A stretch of DNA of 64,000 nucleotides from Rhizobium cauense (GCF_019511525.1 NZ_JAEUAT010000017.1:96141-160140); one strand, 5' to 3'; positions 25,800-35,187 are shown, counted from the first letter of the stretch. Notes: generated by a model from the sequence alone, not told the origin. Numbers and translations are program-made.

Positions 25800-26561
25800 A
25801 TGACCAATTCTTCGGTATCGAGCAAAGACACGATGATCACCATGGACCATGTGGAGAAATGGTACGGTGCCTTCCAAGCACTGCACGACATCAACATGTC
25901 GGTCCGCAAGGGTGAGCGTATCGTGCTTTGTGGTCCGTCCGGCAGCGGGAAATCCACGCTCATCCGCTGCATCAACCATTTGGAGACCTATGAGAAAGGC
26001 GAGATCCGCGTTGGCGGCATTCTCATGGGGAATCAGGCTAAAGCAATCGACGCCATCCGGCGTGAGGTTGGCATGGTGTTCCAGCAATTCAACCTCTTCC
26101 CCCATCTGACCGTACTGCAGAACTGCATGCTCGCGCCAATGCGGGCGCTTGGCGTTGGGAAAGTGGAAGCGGAAGAACGCGCCCGTTCGTTGCTTGGCCG
26201 GGTCAAAATCCTCGAGCAGGCCGATAAATATCCGGTGCAGCTCTCAGGTGGTCAGCAGCAGCGCGTCGCGATTGCGCGCGCGTTGTGTATGCGTCCGAAA
26301 ATCATGCTTTTCGATGAGCCGACCTCAGCGCTCGATCCCGAGATGGTCAAGGAAGTGCTCGATACAATGATTGGGCTCGCCGAAGAAGGCATGACGATGA
26401 TCTGCGTTACCCATGAGATGGGCTTTGCACGCCAGGTCGCAGACCGGGTGATCTTCATGGCGAGCGGAGCAATCGTCGAAGAGGCCCATCCGGCGGAGTT
26501 TTTCACGAACCCGCGTCACGAGCGCACGCGAAAATTCCTGGGCGAGATCCTGCGCAACTGA
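25800..26561 (+). CDS. ABC transporter ATP-binding protein (GlnQ/HisP family)
   Basis: A 253-residue ATPase for the preceding importer. The Walker A motif GPSGSGKST (about 46-54), the Q-loop, the signature LSGGQQQR and the Walker B motif IMLFDEPTSALD are intact, followed by the H-loop (THEMGFA). The ATG at 25800 is chosen because the family start lies shortly after it; the ribosome binding site is weak. It ends 18 bases before the next gene, in the same operon. Confidence 0.9.
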   Translation: MTNSSVSSKDTMITMDHVEKWYGAFQALHDINMSVRKGERIVLCGPSGSGKSTLIRCINHLETYEKGEIRVGGILMGNQAKAIDAIRREVGMVFQQFNLFPHLTVLQNCMLAPMRALGVGKVEAEERARSLLGRVKILEQADKYPVQLSGGQQQRVAIARALCMRPKIMLFDEPTSALDPEMVKEVLDTMIGLAEEGMTMICVTHEMGFARQVADRVIFMASGAIVEEAHPAEFFTNPRHERTRKFLGEILRN

Positions 26562-26579
26562 GGCATCGAGGAGCGCCCA

Positions 26580-27668
26580 ATGATGTCAAATCAGTCTCGA
26601 ACAAAGCCCCTGAACATCGCCGTCATGGGAGCTGGCCTGATCGGCAAGCGCCATGTTGAAGGTGTACTGGCTGAAGCGGACGCCGCGCTCTGTGCCATCA
26701 TCGATCCCTCCGAGGCAGGTCGCGACTTCGCTTTGGGTAAGGGCATGTCATGGTTTGCCACCTTCTCCGAGCTTGCGCAAACCCAACGTCCGGATGGCGT
26801 GATCGTTGCTACGCCGAACCAGCTTCACGTTGCCAATGCGTTGGAGGTCATTCACGCACGCATCCCAGTCCTTGTCGAAAAGCCGATCGCGGACAACAGC
26901 GAAGCAGCCACAGCACTCGTTGATGCGGGATCCAGGCTCGGCATCCCCATTCTGGTCGGCCACCACCGACGCCATAACCCGATGCTGCAAGAGGCCAAGC
27001 GTATCCTGGAAAGCGGTCGGCTCGGCAAAATCCTCACGGTTCAGGGTACATTCTGGGTCGCCAAGCCCAAAGACTATTTCGAGGTCGAGTGGCGTCAAAA
27101 GTCAGGCGGGGGACCGACCTTCATCAACCTGATCCATGACGTCGATCTCTTCCGATATTTCTTCGGGAATGTGGAGGCCGTCTTTGCGATGGAGTCAAAC
27201 TCTGCCCGCGGGCACTGTGTCGAAGATAGCGCCGTTATTCTTCTTCGTTTCGCAACTGGTGCTCTTGGAACTTTGAATGCTTCAGATGCCGTTGCATCGC
27301 CCTGGAGTTGGGAGATGACATCCGGCGAAAACCCTGCGTTTCCAAGGCAAAACCAGTTTTGCTATCAGATCGGCGGGACCAATGGCTCACTCGCCATACC
27401 TCAACTTGATCTTTGGATGAACGCTTCGGACCCCGACTGGTTGGAGCCTCTCGTGGAAAGCCGTGTGCCATACGCTTCAAGCGATCCACTTGCGCTGCAA
27501 CTCAAACATTTCTGCGATGTCATCAGAGGTAACGCTGAGCCGCTTGTCAGCGGCCAGGAAGGTATTGCAACGCTCCGCGTTATCGAGGCGATCAAGTCAT
27601 CCGCGCGGTCTGGACAGATGGTCTACCTCGGCAAGCCCGACGCATGGCGAGGGCACGTAAATGATTAG
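26580..27668 (+). CDS. Gfo/Idh/MocA family oxidoreductase
   Basis: A 362-residue NAD(P)-dependent dehydrogenase. The N-terminal Rossmann fold carries GAGLIGKRH (about 17-25), and the family EKP motif appears as LVEKPIADN (about 98-106). The C-terminal alpha/beta domain covers about 130-345. Family members oxidise cyclic polyols or sugars, which suits a quinate/shikimate-type ring polyol, but the substrate is not shown by sequence. It overlaps the aroE-like gene by 8 bases. Confidence 0.87.
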   Translation: MMSNQSRTKPLNIAVMGAGLIGKRHVEGVLAEADAALCAIIDPSEAGRDFALGKGMSWFATFSELAQTQRPDGVIVATPNQLHVANALEVIHARIPVLVEKPIADNSEAATALVDAGSRLGIPILVGHHRRHNPMLQEAKRILESGRLGKILTVQGTFWVAKPKDYFEVEWRQKSGGGPTFINLIHDVDLFRYFFGNVEAVFAMESNSARGHCVEDSAVILLRFATGALGTLNASDAVASPWSWEMTSGENPAFPRQNQFCYQIGGTNGSLAIPQLDLWMNASDPDWLEPLVESRVPYASSDPLALQLKHFCDVIRGNAEPLVSGQEGIATLRVIEAIKSSARSGQMVYLGKPDAWRGHVND

Positions 27669-28497
27669 GGGGACCACACAGCTTATTGCTCACCTCGGCT
27701 ATCCCACGGAGTCGTTCAAGGCTCCCCTGATTTACAATCCCTACTTCGAAAAGAACGGCATCGATGCGGTCGTGGTGCCGATGGGCTGCAAGCCGGAAGA
27801 TTATCCTTCCTTCTTCAAGCTTGTCTTCCGGCTCTCGAACATCCACGGCGCGCTCATCACCATGCCGCACAAGATTACCACCATGGGACTGTTGGACGAG
27901 ACATCGAAAAACGCCAAGGTTGCCGGCTCCTGCAACGCAGTCAGGCTAGCCCATGACGGCAGGCTGATTGGCGACATGTTCGATGGCGAAGGATTTGTAA
28001 GGGGACTTCTTCGCAAGGGGCAAACAATTGCAGGAGGAGATGTCCTTATCGTTGGAGCGGGTGGCGTCGGCTCGGCGATTGCCGCCTCACTGGCTGGAGC
28101 CGGTGTGCGACGGATAGTGCTCTACGACGGCAACCAGGCGACGTTGGATGGACTCCTTTACCGCCTGAAGACATTCTATCCAGAGACCGTGGTCGAAGTC
28201 GGCTCCACTGATCCGACCGGCTTTGACATCGTCGTCAACGCAACTCCGCTTGGAATGCGCAAGGGGGACCCGCTACCGGTGGATGTATCGCGCCTTTCGC
28301 CCAGCACGTTTGTTGGCGAGGTTGTCATGAAAGACGAAATCACGCCATTTCTCGCTGCAGCGCGCGAGCGAGGCTGCGCGTTTCAGGTTGGCACGGATAT
28401 GCTGTTCGAACAGATTCCCGCCTACTTGGAGTTTTTCGGGTATCCGACGACGACGGCTGACGACCTTCGGTCGATCGCAAAGATAGGCAAAGGCTGA
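27661..28497 (+). CDS. Shikimate dehydrogenase-like protein (AroE family, atypical)
   Basis: A 278-residue AroE-family protein expected to interconvert shikimate (or quinate) and its 3-dehydro form with NAD(P). The catalytic Lys is kept in ITMPHK, and the nucleotide-binding GAGGVGSA loop is intact at about 130. The N-terminal substrate motif usually seen as HSLSP is replaced by TESFKAPLI, and the NTD motif by DMFDGEG. The substrate may therefore differ from plain shikimate. It is the last gene of the importer/catabolic operon. A housekeeping aroE is expected elsewhere. Confidence 0.8.
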   Translation: MIRGTTQLIAHLGYPTESFKAPLIYNPYFEKNGIDAVVVPMGCKPEDYPSFFKLVFRLSNIHGALITMPHKITTMGLLDETSKNAKVAGSCNAVRLAHDGRLIGDMFDGEGFVRGLLRKGQTIAGGDVLIVGAGGVGSAIAASLAGAGVRRIVLYDGNQATLDGLLYRLKTFYPETVVEVGSTDPTGFDIVVNATPLGMRKGDPLPVDVSRLSPSTFVGEVVMKDEITPFLAAARERGCAFQVGTDMLFEQIPAYLEFFGYPTTTADDLRSIAKIGKG

Positions 28498-28793
28498 CCG
28501 TGCCTTCGCAGAATGTCACCTCAAAGCTGCCTAGGGTCGTTGGTGGCATGAGAGCGCACGGGGGATGAGCAGAAACTTGGCGCGACTGAAACAAACGCGA
28601 GCTCCATCTGGGACAATGCATTCGCATATTCGCTCGGGTGTAGGCGCACCGGTTGGACAGCGGCTTATTTGCCGTTCCAATGTCAGCAGAACTGTTTCGC
28701 ACGGACGCTTTCCGCGCTAAAATCTCCTACGAGAACGCCCAGAACACGCCTTGTTACAGCGAGGTGAGCGATGGCCTTGTGTGGGATAGGTCA

Positions 28794-29291
28794 ATGCGAC
28801 GCAAATGGTTTGTGGCTGCGGTCATTACGACACTGGCTCTGATTTCAGACGGCGCGCAGGCATCGATACGGATAACCTTTGTGAAACCCGAGACGTTTCG
28901 CGACGACGACTTTCGAAATCGCGCGCGACGTGAGAATGCAATGGCGGCATTTACCAAGTATTTTGAACTCCTCGACAGAAGATATTTGACCAGAAACCAG
29001 CAGCTTAGCATCGAAATTACGGACATTCGTCTGGCAGGTCAGTACGAGCCGTGGCGCCCCCGCTACGCTGATGTTCGAATTCTGCGCGACATAACACCTC
29101 CGCGATTTAGCGTTCGCTACAGGTTTAAGAGCGGAGGAACGGTCGTGACCGGACAAGAAACAATCACAGACATGAACTACCTCTCCCTGCCCGGTGCGCG
29201 ATACTCAGGCGACCAGTTCGTTTACGAAAAGGAAATGCTACGCGACTGGTTCCGCAAACGGTTCGTCCAGAAGAGACGACCAGCGGGTTAA
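28794..29291 (+). CDS. DUF3016-type exported protein
   Basis: A 165-residue protein with a signal peptide (about 1-24, ending SDGAQA) and a domain resembling DUF3016. The conserved SIRITFVKPETFRDD start and the LRDITPPRF segment are visible. Function is unknown. ATG 28794 is preceded by a weak ATAGGT site; longer open frames upstream lack signal features. The 296-base gap before it shows no gene. It converges on fahA with only 3 bases between the stop codons. Confidence 0.65.
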   Translation: MRRKWFVAAVITTLALISDGAQASIRITFVKPETFRDDDFRNRARRENAMAAFTKYFELLDRRYLTRNQQLSIEITDIRLAGQYEPWRPRYADVRILRDITPPRFSVRYRFKSGGTVVTGQETITDMNYLSLPGARYSGDQFVYEKEMLRDWFRKRFVQKRRPAG

Positions 29292-29294
29292 GTT

Positions 29295-30572
29295 TCAGCC
29301 GGAGCGCTGATCTGTTCGGGCGTAGAGGTCTGAATGGGCAGGCAGCACACGGCCGGTGCAGTCACCAAAACCAATCATGTAGCCCTTTCCCTTTGCTGAA
29401 CCGCGCAGGGTTATAGTGTCGTTGTCCTCTATGAAACTGCGGCTACCATCCGCGATCGAGATAGGCTCCTTGCCTCCCCAGCTCAGCTCAAGAAGCGAAC
29501 CACGGCTGTCCTTGGTTGCTCCGGAAATCGTGCCGGAGCCTAGCAAATCGCCGGTGTTCATGGCGCAGCCTGACGTAGTGTGATGGGCGAGCTGCTGGGC
29601 CGCCGAATAATACATTTCCGCGTAGTTGGTGCGGGCAATGATTGTCTCCTTACCGCCATCTGGCGTGAGGCCGACCTCGAGCGTGATGTCATAGAGCAAG
29701 GGGCGCGGCTCCTGAAGATAAGGCAGAAGGGCAAGCTCACGCTGCGGGGTCGACACACGGAAAGGCTCGAGCGCCGCCTTCGTGACAATCCATGGACTGA
29801 TTGTGGTTGCCGTGGCCTTCGCCTGAAAAGGACCCAGCGGCTGGTACTCCCAGGCCTGAATGTCCCGCGCAGACCAGTCGTTCAGGAGAACATAGCCGAA
29901 AATCATCTCGTCGGCTTCCGCAACCGTGACCGGCTGCCCATGTACAGAAGGCATGCCGACGATCGCGCCAATTTCGAGTTCCAGGTCAAATCGGGCTGAC
30001 GGAGCAAAACGAGGAACGGCATCGTTCGGTCCCTTGAGCTGCCCCCAGGGCCTACGGACAGGCGTGCCGGAAACAACGACTGATGAGGCACGGCCGTTGT
30101 AGCCAATCGGGATATGTAACCAATTGGGCGGAAGCGCGTTCTCCGGACCACGAAGCATTGTCCCGACGTTGGTTGCATGGTTCCGACCGGCGTAAAAGTC
30201 GGTGTATTCGGCCACACGGAAGGGAAGGTGCGGCCGGGTCATGGCAAGAGGAACGAGATGGGCCGCCGCACTCGCCTGATCAGTCGAACCTTCACCAAGG
30301 ATTGAAATCAGCCGCGCCCGAAGGCTTTCCCATGCCCTCGGCCCTTCCGCCATCACTTTGTTCCAGGAAGGTTCGTCGAAAAGCGGCTCCTTGTCTGCTG
30401 ACAGGAGACCACCTGCTTCGGCCGCAGTAACATCGAAGATCCTGTCGCCGATAGCGACCCCGCAGCGAGGCTTCTCGTTGCCCGAGGAAAACACTCCATA
30501 GGGCAGATTGTTCAACGGAAAGGAGCAATTGGCTTCGTTGGCGGTGTCCACCCAGGAGCGCAAAAGTGGCAT
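29295..30572 (-). CDS. fahA: Fumarylacetoacetase
   Basis: A 425-residue FAH-family hydrolase. It cleaves fumarylacetoacetate to fumarate and acetoacetate, the last step of tyrosine/homogentisate breakdown. An N-terminal SH3-like domain (about 1-120) precedes the catalytic domain. The motif NDWSARDIQAWEYQPLGPF and the following metal-site region are intact. The ATG at 30572 follows GAAAGG; open frame continues upstream into hmgA and is not used. It lies 56 bases downstream of hmgA in the same direction. No maleylacetoacetate isomerase gene is adjacent. Confidence 0.93.
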   Translation of the reverse strand: MPLLRSWVDTANEANCSFPLNNLPYGVFSSGNEKPRCGVAIGDRIFDVTAAEAGGLLSADKEPLFDEPSWNKVMAEGPRAWESLRARLISILGEGSTDQASAAAHLVPLAMTRPHLPFRVAEYTDFYAGRNHATNVGTMLRGPENALPPNWLHIPIGYNGRASSVVVSGTPVRRPWGQLKGPNDAVPRFAPSARFDLELEIGAIVGMPSVHGQPVTVAEADEMIFGYVLLNDWSARDIQAWEYQPLGPFQAKATATTISPWIVTKAALEPFRVSTPQRELALLPYLQEPRPLLYDITLEVGLTPDGGKETIIARTNYAEMYYSAAQQLAHHTTSGCAMNTGDLLGSGTISGATKDSRGSLLELSWGGKEPISIADGSRSFIEDNDTITLRGSAKGKGYMIGFGDCTGRVLPAHSDLYARTDQRSG

Positions 30573-30628
30573 GTTTTGCCTTTCGGTGTCAGCGATTGAC
30601 GTAGAGGCCAGACTTCGCCCAGCCACTA

Positions 30629-31990
30629 TCACTTGGTGCCGGGCGTGCCGTCGAACTTCTTGTCGAGGCTCGTCCAGCAGTCGATATAGTCGTCCTGCAG
30701 AGGCGCGCTCTTGGCAGCCCATTCGGTGACATGCTGGGGGAAGCGGGTTTCGAACATGAAACTCATCGTCTCAGTCAGCCTTTCGGGCTTCAGATCGGAG
30801 TTCGACGCACCTTCGAAGGCATTGCGATCGGGTCCATGAGGCAACATGCAGTTGTGCAACGACATGCCGCCTGGCACAAAACCCTTCGGCTTGGCATCGT
30901 AGATGCCATAGATGTTGCCCATCAGCTCTGACATGACATTCTTATGGTACCAAGGTGGGCGGAAGGAATGCTCTGCCACCGACCACCTGTCACGAAACAA
31001 CACGAAATCGATGTTGGCCGTGCCCTCCTGTCCAGACGGCGCAGTCAACACAGTGAAAATTGAGGGATCCGGGTGATCAAAGAGGATCGCCCCGACTGGA
31101 CTATAAGTCCGCAAGTCATACTTACATGGTGCATAATTGCCGTGCCATGCCACCACATCGAGCGGGCTATGGCCGATTTCGGTGCGATGGAACTGGCCGC
31201 ACCATTTCAACGTGACTGCGGAGGGAACTTCCCGATCTTCGAAGGCGGCAACCGGCGTCTTGAAGTCGCGCGGATTGGCCAGGCAGTTGGCCCCGATCGG
31301 TCCGCGGTTCGGCAAATCGAACTTCTGGCCGTAGTTTTCGCACACGAAACCTCGACATGGACCTTCAAGCACTTCCACGCGGTAGACAAGGCCGCGTGGA
31401 ATGAGCGCGACTTCCTTCGGCTCGACGTCGATGACACCCAATTCGGTGGAGAACCGTAAGCGGCCTTCCTGGGGCACGACGAGCAATTCACCGTCGGCGG
31501 AGTAAAAATACTCGTCCTCCATGGATTTGGTGACAAGGTAGATATGGCTTGCCATGCCCGTCTGGATGTTAACGTCGCCGGCCGTCGTGACAGTGCGCAT
31601 GCCTGTGATCCAGGTAAGTTCCTGTTGGCCATGGGGAACGGGATCCCAACGATACTGGCCGAGACTGATGACATCCGAGAGTATATGGGGGGCCGACTTC
31701 CAGAGCGGAACGTCGATCTTTTGGAAACGGGCGGTGTGTTTGACCGAGGGGCGAATACGGTAGCACCAGGTGCGCTCATTGTGTCCGCGCGGAGCGGTGA
31801 ACGCCGTGCCCGAGAGCTGCTCCGCATAGAGCCCATAATTGCATTTCTGTGGGGAATTCTGCCCTTGCGGCAAAGCACCAGGCAGGGATTCCGTTTCGAA
31901 ATCGTTGCCGAAACCCGGCATGTAGCCGGCATGGAGACCCATCGGGGTCTTCGCGCAGGTCAGTTCCTGCGACATGCTTAAGCCAGTCAT
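30629..31990 (-). CDS. hmgA: Homogentisate 1,2-dioxygenase
   Basis: A 453-residue ring-cleaving Fe(II) dioxygenase converting homogentisate to maleylacetoacetate. The N-terminal GYMPGFGNDFETE motif is intact, as is the iron-site region PPWYHKNVMSELMG (His and Glu ligands) with a following conserved LHNCMLPHGPD. The start at 31990 is chosen because GGGAGGA lies 5 bases upstream; an ATG at 32020 is possible. It is divergent from marR with an inverted repeat between them. Confidence 0.94.
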   Translation of the reverse strand: MTGLSMSQELTCAKTPMGLHAGYMPGFGNDFETESLPGALPQGQNSPQKCNYGLYAEQLSGTAFTAPRGHNERTWCYRIRPSVKHTARFQKIDVPLWKSAPHILSDVISLGQYRWDPVPHGQQELTWITGMRTVTTAGDVNIQTGMASHIYLVTKSMEDEYFYSADGELLVVPQEGRLRFSTELGVIDVEPKEVALIPRGLVYRVEVLEGPCRGFVCENYGQKFDLPNRGPIGANCLANPRDFKTPVAAFEDREVPSAVTLKWCGQFHRTEIGHSPLDVVAWHGNYAPCKYDLRTYSPVGAILFDHPDPSIFTVLTAPSGQEGTANIDFVLFRDRWSVAEHSFRPPWYHKNVMSELMGNIYGIYDAKPKGFVPGGMSLHNCMLPHGPDRNAFEGASNSDLKPERLTETMSFMFETRFPQHVTEWAAKSAPLQDDYIDCWTSLDKKFDGTPGTK

Positions 31991-32032
31991 CGGGTCCTCC
32001 CATACTGCCTCTTGCGACATCGTGATATATTT

Positions 32033-32046
32033 GTTGCATTTGCAAC
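32033..32046. promoter_or_regulatory. Palindromic operator between hmgA and marR
   Basis: GTTGCA and TGCAAC form a perfect 6+6 inverted repeat with a TT spacer. It lies 43 bases upstream of hmgA and 61 bases upstream of marR. MarR proteins bind such short palindromes, and this one is well placed to repress both divergent genes. Binding itself is inferred. Confidence 0.6.
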
Positions 32047-32106
32047 GATGTCAAGCTTGAATGGTTTCGAACCCGCACAGGTGCAAGACGGAGCCGTCGT
32101 TCGACT

Positions 32107-32550
32107 ATGGGATCAAATCCAATGGCCTCTTTTATGCTAAGTGACTTTTTGCCCTACCGGCTTGCTGTTGTGGCCTCGCGAATGAGCGGCGCTTACGAAC
32201 GCCGGCATAGTTCCGACAGCGGACTTTCCGTGCCGGAATGGCGTGTGCTGGCGCATCTTTCCCAGAGCAGTGAAGTTTCCGTCCGCGAAATCCAGACGCG
32301 TGTTGACATGGAAAAATCGAAGGTTAGTCGCGCTGCCTCTCGTCTCGAGGCTCAGGGACTGGTCGCCAAGGTGGTCAACCCCAACGACCGAAGGCTTGTC
32401 TCACTCTCGCTGACTTCGGAAGGGAAAGCACTAATGGTGCGTCTCACGCCGATCGCCCTTCAGTTCCAGGCCGATGTCAGGGCCCTTCTCGGCGCAGATG
32501 CCGAACAGTTCGAAGTGAGCCTCAACAAGCTCATGAAGGCAAAGCTCTAA
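32107..32550 (+). CDS. MarR-family transcriptional regulator
   Basis: A 147-residue winged helix-turn-helix regulator. The DNA-binding core is at about 48-100, with the recognition region DMEKSKVSRAASRLEAQGLV and the wing NPNDRRLVSLSLT. It is divergent from hmgA-fahA and probably senses a homogentisate-pathway intermediate. ATG 32107 is used; ATG 32122 is an equally possible start since neither has a strong ribosome binding site. Confidence 0.87.
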   Translation: MGSNPMASFMLSDFLPYRLAVVASRMSGAYERRHSSDSGLSVPEWRVLAHLSQSSEVSVREIQTRVDMEKSKVSRAASRLEAQGLVAKVVNPNDRRLVSLSLTSEGKALMVRLTPIALQFQADVRALLGADAEQFEVSLNKLMKAKL

Positions 32551-32607
32551 CCCACGGACTTTACGTCAATGTCACCACTGAGAGCCAGCGACCATGACAG
32601 CCCACGA

Positions 32608-33492
32608 CTAGAGCGACCGGTATGGAATATCGGACGGGCGCGCCGTCTCAACTGTCAAATTCCTGCTGGCGATGGAGGCTGCCTGGAGGATCCGCTCCTT
32701 CTGAAGGCTCGGTCCGACGACCAGTGTATCGACGCCGATGCTCGTTCGACCTTGGCCGTCCTCTCCCAGTTCGAGATCAACCTCGAAATACGGCACAAGC
32801 ATCGTCGACGTCCCACGGACTTTCACGGATGGATGATCAACCGGCACGAATTTCGAAATGATCCGCCATTCGCATTCCTCGCGAAACGACGGATCCTTGA
32901 AGGCGCAGGCGAGTTGCTGGTAGCGGGTAACGATCTGGTTTGCGAACTCCTCGACGGTTCCGTCATCCATTGATGCGACCGGATCCAAGGTTGCCAAGGA
33001 CTGGTCGAGAAATTCCCTCGCGAGAGCAGCCTTTTGGCTTTGCTCATAAATGCACTTGATAAGGCGAAATCCTGACCTCTGAGCAATCTTCTGCAGGTCG
33101 CTGACGACAAATCCCAGGCAGACTCCACCACCAGCCCCATATCCCCTCCACTGACTGAGAAGATCATCATCCTCCGCAAACGATGCCGTGTAGACATAGC
33201 CTTGCTTGAAGAAATCAACGAGGGATGCCACGCGCAGCAAGATCGCTTGATGGCCTGAAGGCGCAGTCTCTACCCGGGCTTCCGCTTCCGTCCTCAGGTA
33301 CGCAAGCCCATACGCGAATTCCTCGGAGTCATTCAGGTAGTGGATGTTCGTCGCCCATATCACTTTCGAGCTGATAATACCCAGAAACCCTTGCAGTGTT
33401 GTGTAGTGGAAAAGCCGTGGGTGTTGGTTTGAGCTACCCCCACCGCATGATGTAGGCACAAGCGCGAGGTGACTATCGATGAGGTTAGGCAT
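32608..33492 (-). CDS. DUF2971 domain protein
   Basis: A 294-residue cytoplasmic protein matching the DUF2971 pattern: FHYTTLQGFLGIISS near 28-42, WATNIHYLNDSEEF near 46-59, a central SQWRGYGAGGGVCLGF and a C-terminal REECEWRII. The function is unknown. The spaced His-Tyr, Ser/aromatic and Glu-x-Glu positions recall ADP-ribosyltransferase-like folds, but this is my inference. The ATG is preceded by AAGGA. It is a stand-alone gene between marR and an amidohydrolase. Confidence 0.75.
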   Translation of the reverse strand: MPNLIDSHLALVPTSCGGGSSNQHPRLFHYTTLQGFLGIISSKVIWATNIHYLNDSEEFAYGLAYLRTEAEARVETAPSGHQAILLRVASLVDFFKQGYVYTASFAEDDDLLSQWRGYGAGGGVCLGFVVSDLQKIAQRSGFRLIKCIYEQSQKAALAREFLDQSLATLDPVASMDDGTVEEFANQIVTRYQQLACAFKDPSFREECEWRIISKFVPVDHPSVKVRGTSTMLVPYFEVDLELGEDGQGRTSIGVDTLVVGPSLQKERILQAASIASRNLTVETARPSDIPYRSL

Positions 33493-33554
33493 TGCGGAAT
33501 TCCTTCAAGAGCGTAAGGCAAAGCTCATCTCGATTCCGATGGAAAGCGAACGGC

Positions 33555-34991
33555 TTACAAGGTGTTCTTGAAGATCCTTCCGTCCTTGATGATCACGCTC
33601 AATTTCTGCTCCGGATCCTCGATTATCTTGAAATCATCGAGCGGATTTCCGTCCCAGACCAGAATATCGGCAAGGGCCCCTTGCTCGATGACGCCCAGTT
33701 TTCCAGGGTATGGCGTGCGCAGATTGGAGAAGGCAAGTAGCTCTGCATTGCCTGACGTTGCCATGCGCAATGCCTCCGCGCTGGAGTACCAGTTGGAAAG
33801 GTGGGTCAGCATGGTGTTTTGCCGGGGTGTCAATTCGGGAGAGAACAAGACGTCAGAACCCCATGCCGTTTTGATGCCGTACTTCTTCACAAACTCATAG
33901 ACTTTCGGCGTCCCGGCAAAGAGCTGTTTTACCCGCTCGGCGCCCGGACCCGATTGCGAAGCTGCATCCTCCACGCTCAGAAAGGGTTGCGTGCTCAGCC
34001 AGACGTTCTTTTCAGCAAACATCCGCGCCGTGTCTTCGTCCATCAGATGCGCGTGCTCGATACAGGCAGCTCCGCCGGCAATGGCCCGTTGAACGGTCCT
34101 CGGCGCGTAAGCATGGACCGTCACATAGGTATTCCAATCGCGCGCCACCTCAACTGCCGCACGAATTTCGTCCTCGCTGAATGTCGTCATGTCCAGAGGG
34201 CTCCTAGGCGAGGAGACGCCTCCCCCTCCCACGAGCTTGATCTGTGAAGCCCCCTGTAAAAGCTGTTCGCGCACGCGGCGTTTCAGTTCGCCGGTGTCGT
34301 CGGCTATGGCGGCGCTTCCCATCATCTCACTAAGACTGAGCTGCCCCTCCCTTGCGGGAATTTCAAACGGCATGCGCAAATCGGCGTGGCCGCCTGATGT
34401 CGTTATCATTGCCCCGGAGGGAAATATGCGCGGACCGGTGATAATCCCGCGGTCGATTGCCTGTTTGAAGGTAAACACAGGCCCGCCCAAATCCCGTACA
34501 GTTGTGAAACCCCGCATCAGGGTTCGCTCTGCCTCGGCTGTCGACGTTGCAAAAATGATACCGGGATCGCCGGCCATCAAGGTATTGAGGGGAACCGCGG
34601 CATAAATCGTGTGCCAGTGTGCATCAATCATGCCCGGCATCAGCACCCGATCAGCGCATTCCACGACGGTAGCGTCTGACGGTGGAGCATTGTTGGCTTT
34701 GTCTATTGCGGAGATCGTGTTCCCTTCAACCAGAACCTGAACACCCGACTGCAGCGTCTCGGACCGGCCGTCAAATAGCCGGACTTGCCTGAGCAGGATT
34801 TTGGTCGGTGGTGTCTGTGCACCAACAGGGGAGGCAATCCCCCCCGTGATCGCGGCCGATCCCAGGCCGGCGAGAAATGTCCGTCTTGAGTACTCGCTGA
34901 GATGACGAGACCGCTCTTGCAGAACGGGATGCGAGCAACCGCAACCGGCGTCGTGAATGAAGTGACGATACTTCTTACCCAATCGGAACAT
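33555..34991 (-). CDS. Tat-exported amidohydrolase
   Basis: A 478-residue metal-dependent hydrolase of the amidohydrolase superfamily. A twin-arginine signal (SRRTFLAGLG) sits at about residues 35-44 after an unusually long N-region containing CGCSHP. The metal ligands are visible: DAHWH (near 124), a Lys in QIKLVGG, TVHAYA, IEHAH and WGSD. Members act on dipeptides or cyclic amides (prolidase- or imidazolonepropionase-like); the substrate is unknown. GGGGA precedes the ATG at 34991. Confidence 0.85.
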   Translation of the reverse strand: MFRLGKKYRHFIHDAGCGCSHPVLQERSRHLSEYSRRTFLAGLGSAAITGGIASPVGAQTPPTKILLRQVRLFDGRSETLQSGVQVLVEGNTISAIDKANNAPPSDATVVECADRVLMPGMIDAHWHTIYAAVPLNTLMAGDPGIIFATSTAEAERTLMRGFTTVRDLGGPVFTFKQAIDRGIITGPRIFPSGAMITTSGGHADLRMPFEIPAREGQLSLSEMMGSAAIADDTGELKRRVREQLLQGASQIKLVGGGGVSSPRSPLDMTTFSEDEIRAAVEVARDWNTYVTVHAYAPRTVQRAIAGGAACIEHAHLMDEDTARMFAEKNVWLSTQPFLSVEDAASQSGPGAERVKQLFAGTPKVYEFVKKYGIKTAWGSDVLFSPELTPRQNTMLTHLSNWYSSAEALRMATSGNAELLAFSNLRTPYPGKLGVIEQGALADILVWDGNPLDDFKIIEDPEQKLSVIIKDGRIFKNTL

Positions 34992-35187
34992 GGGATCCCC
35001 ACGGAAGCTTGAGTTTGACAGGAACCTAGCACCGTGTGTGCCGAGAATCTACCACTGACGCGTGTTTGCCGACCCATGATTTAGGGTGCGGTTAGCAGAG
35101 GATTGGCATTCGCCGTAAAAGCCGAATGACTCCACGGGCAAAATCCAGTTGCCGGGCAAGCCAGTTCGCTTGCGTGCCTTGAAAGTG

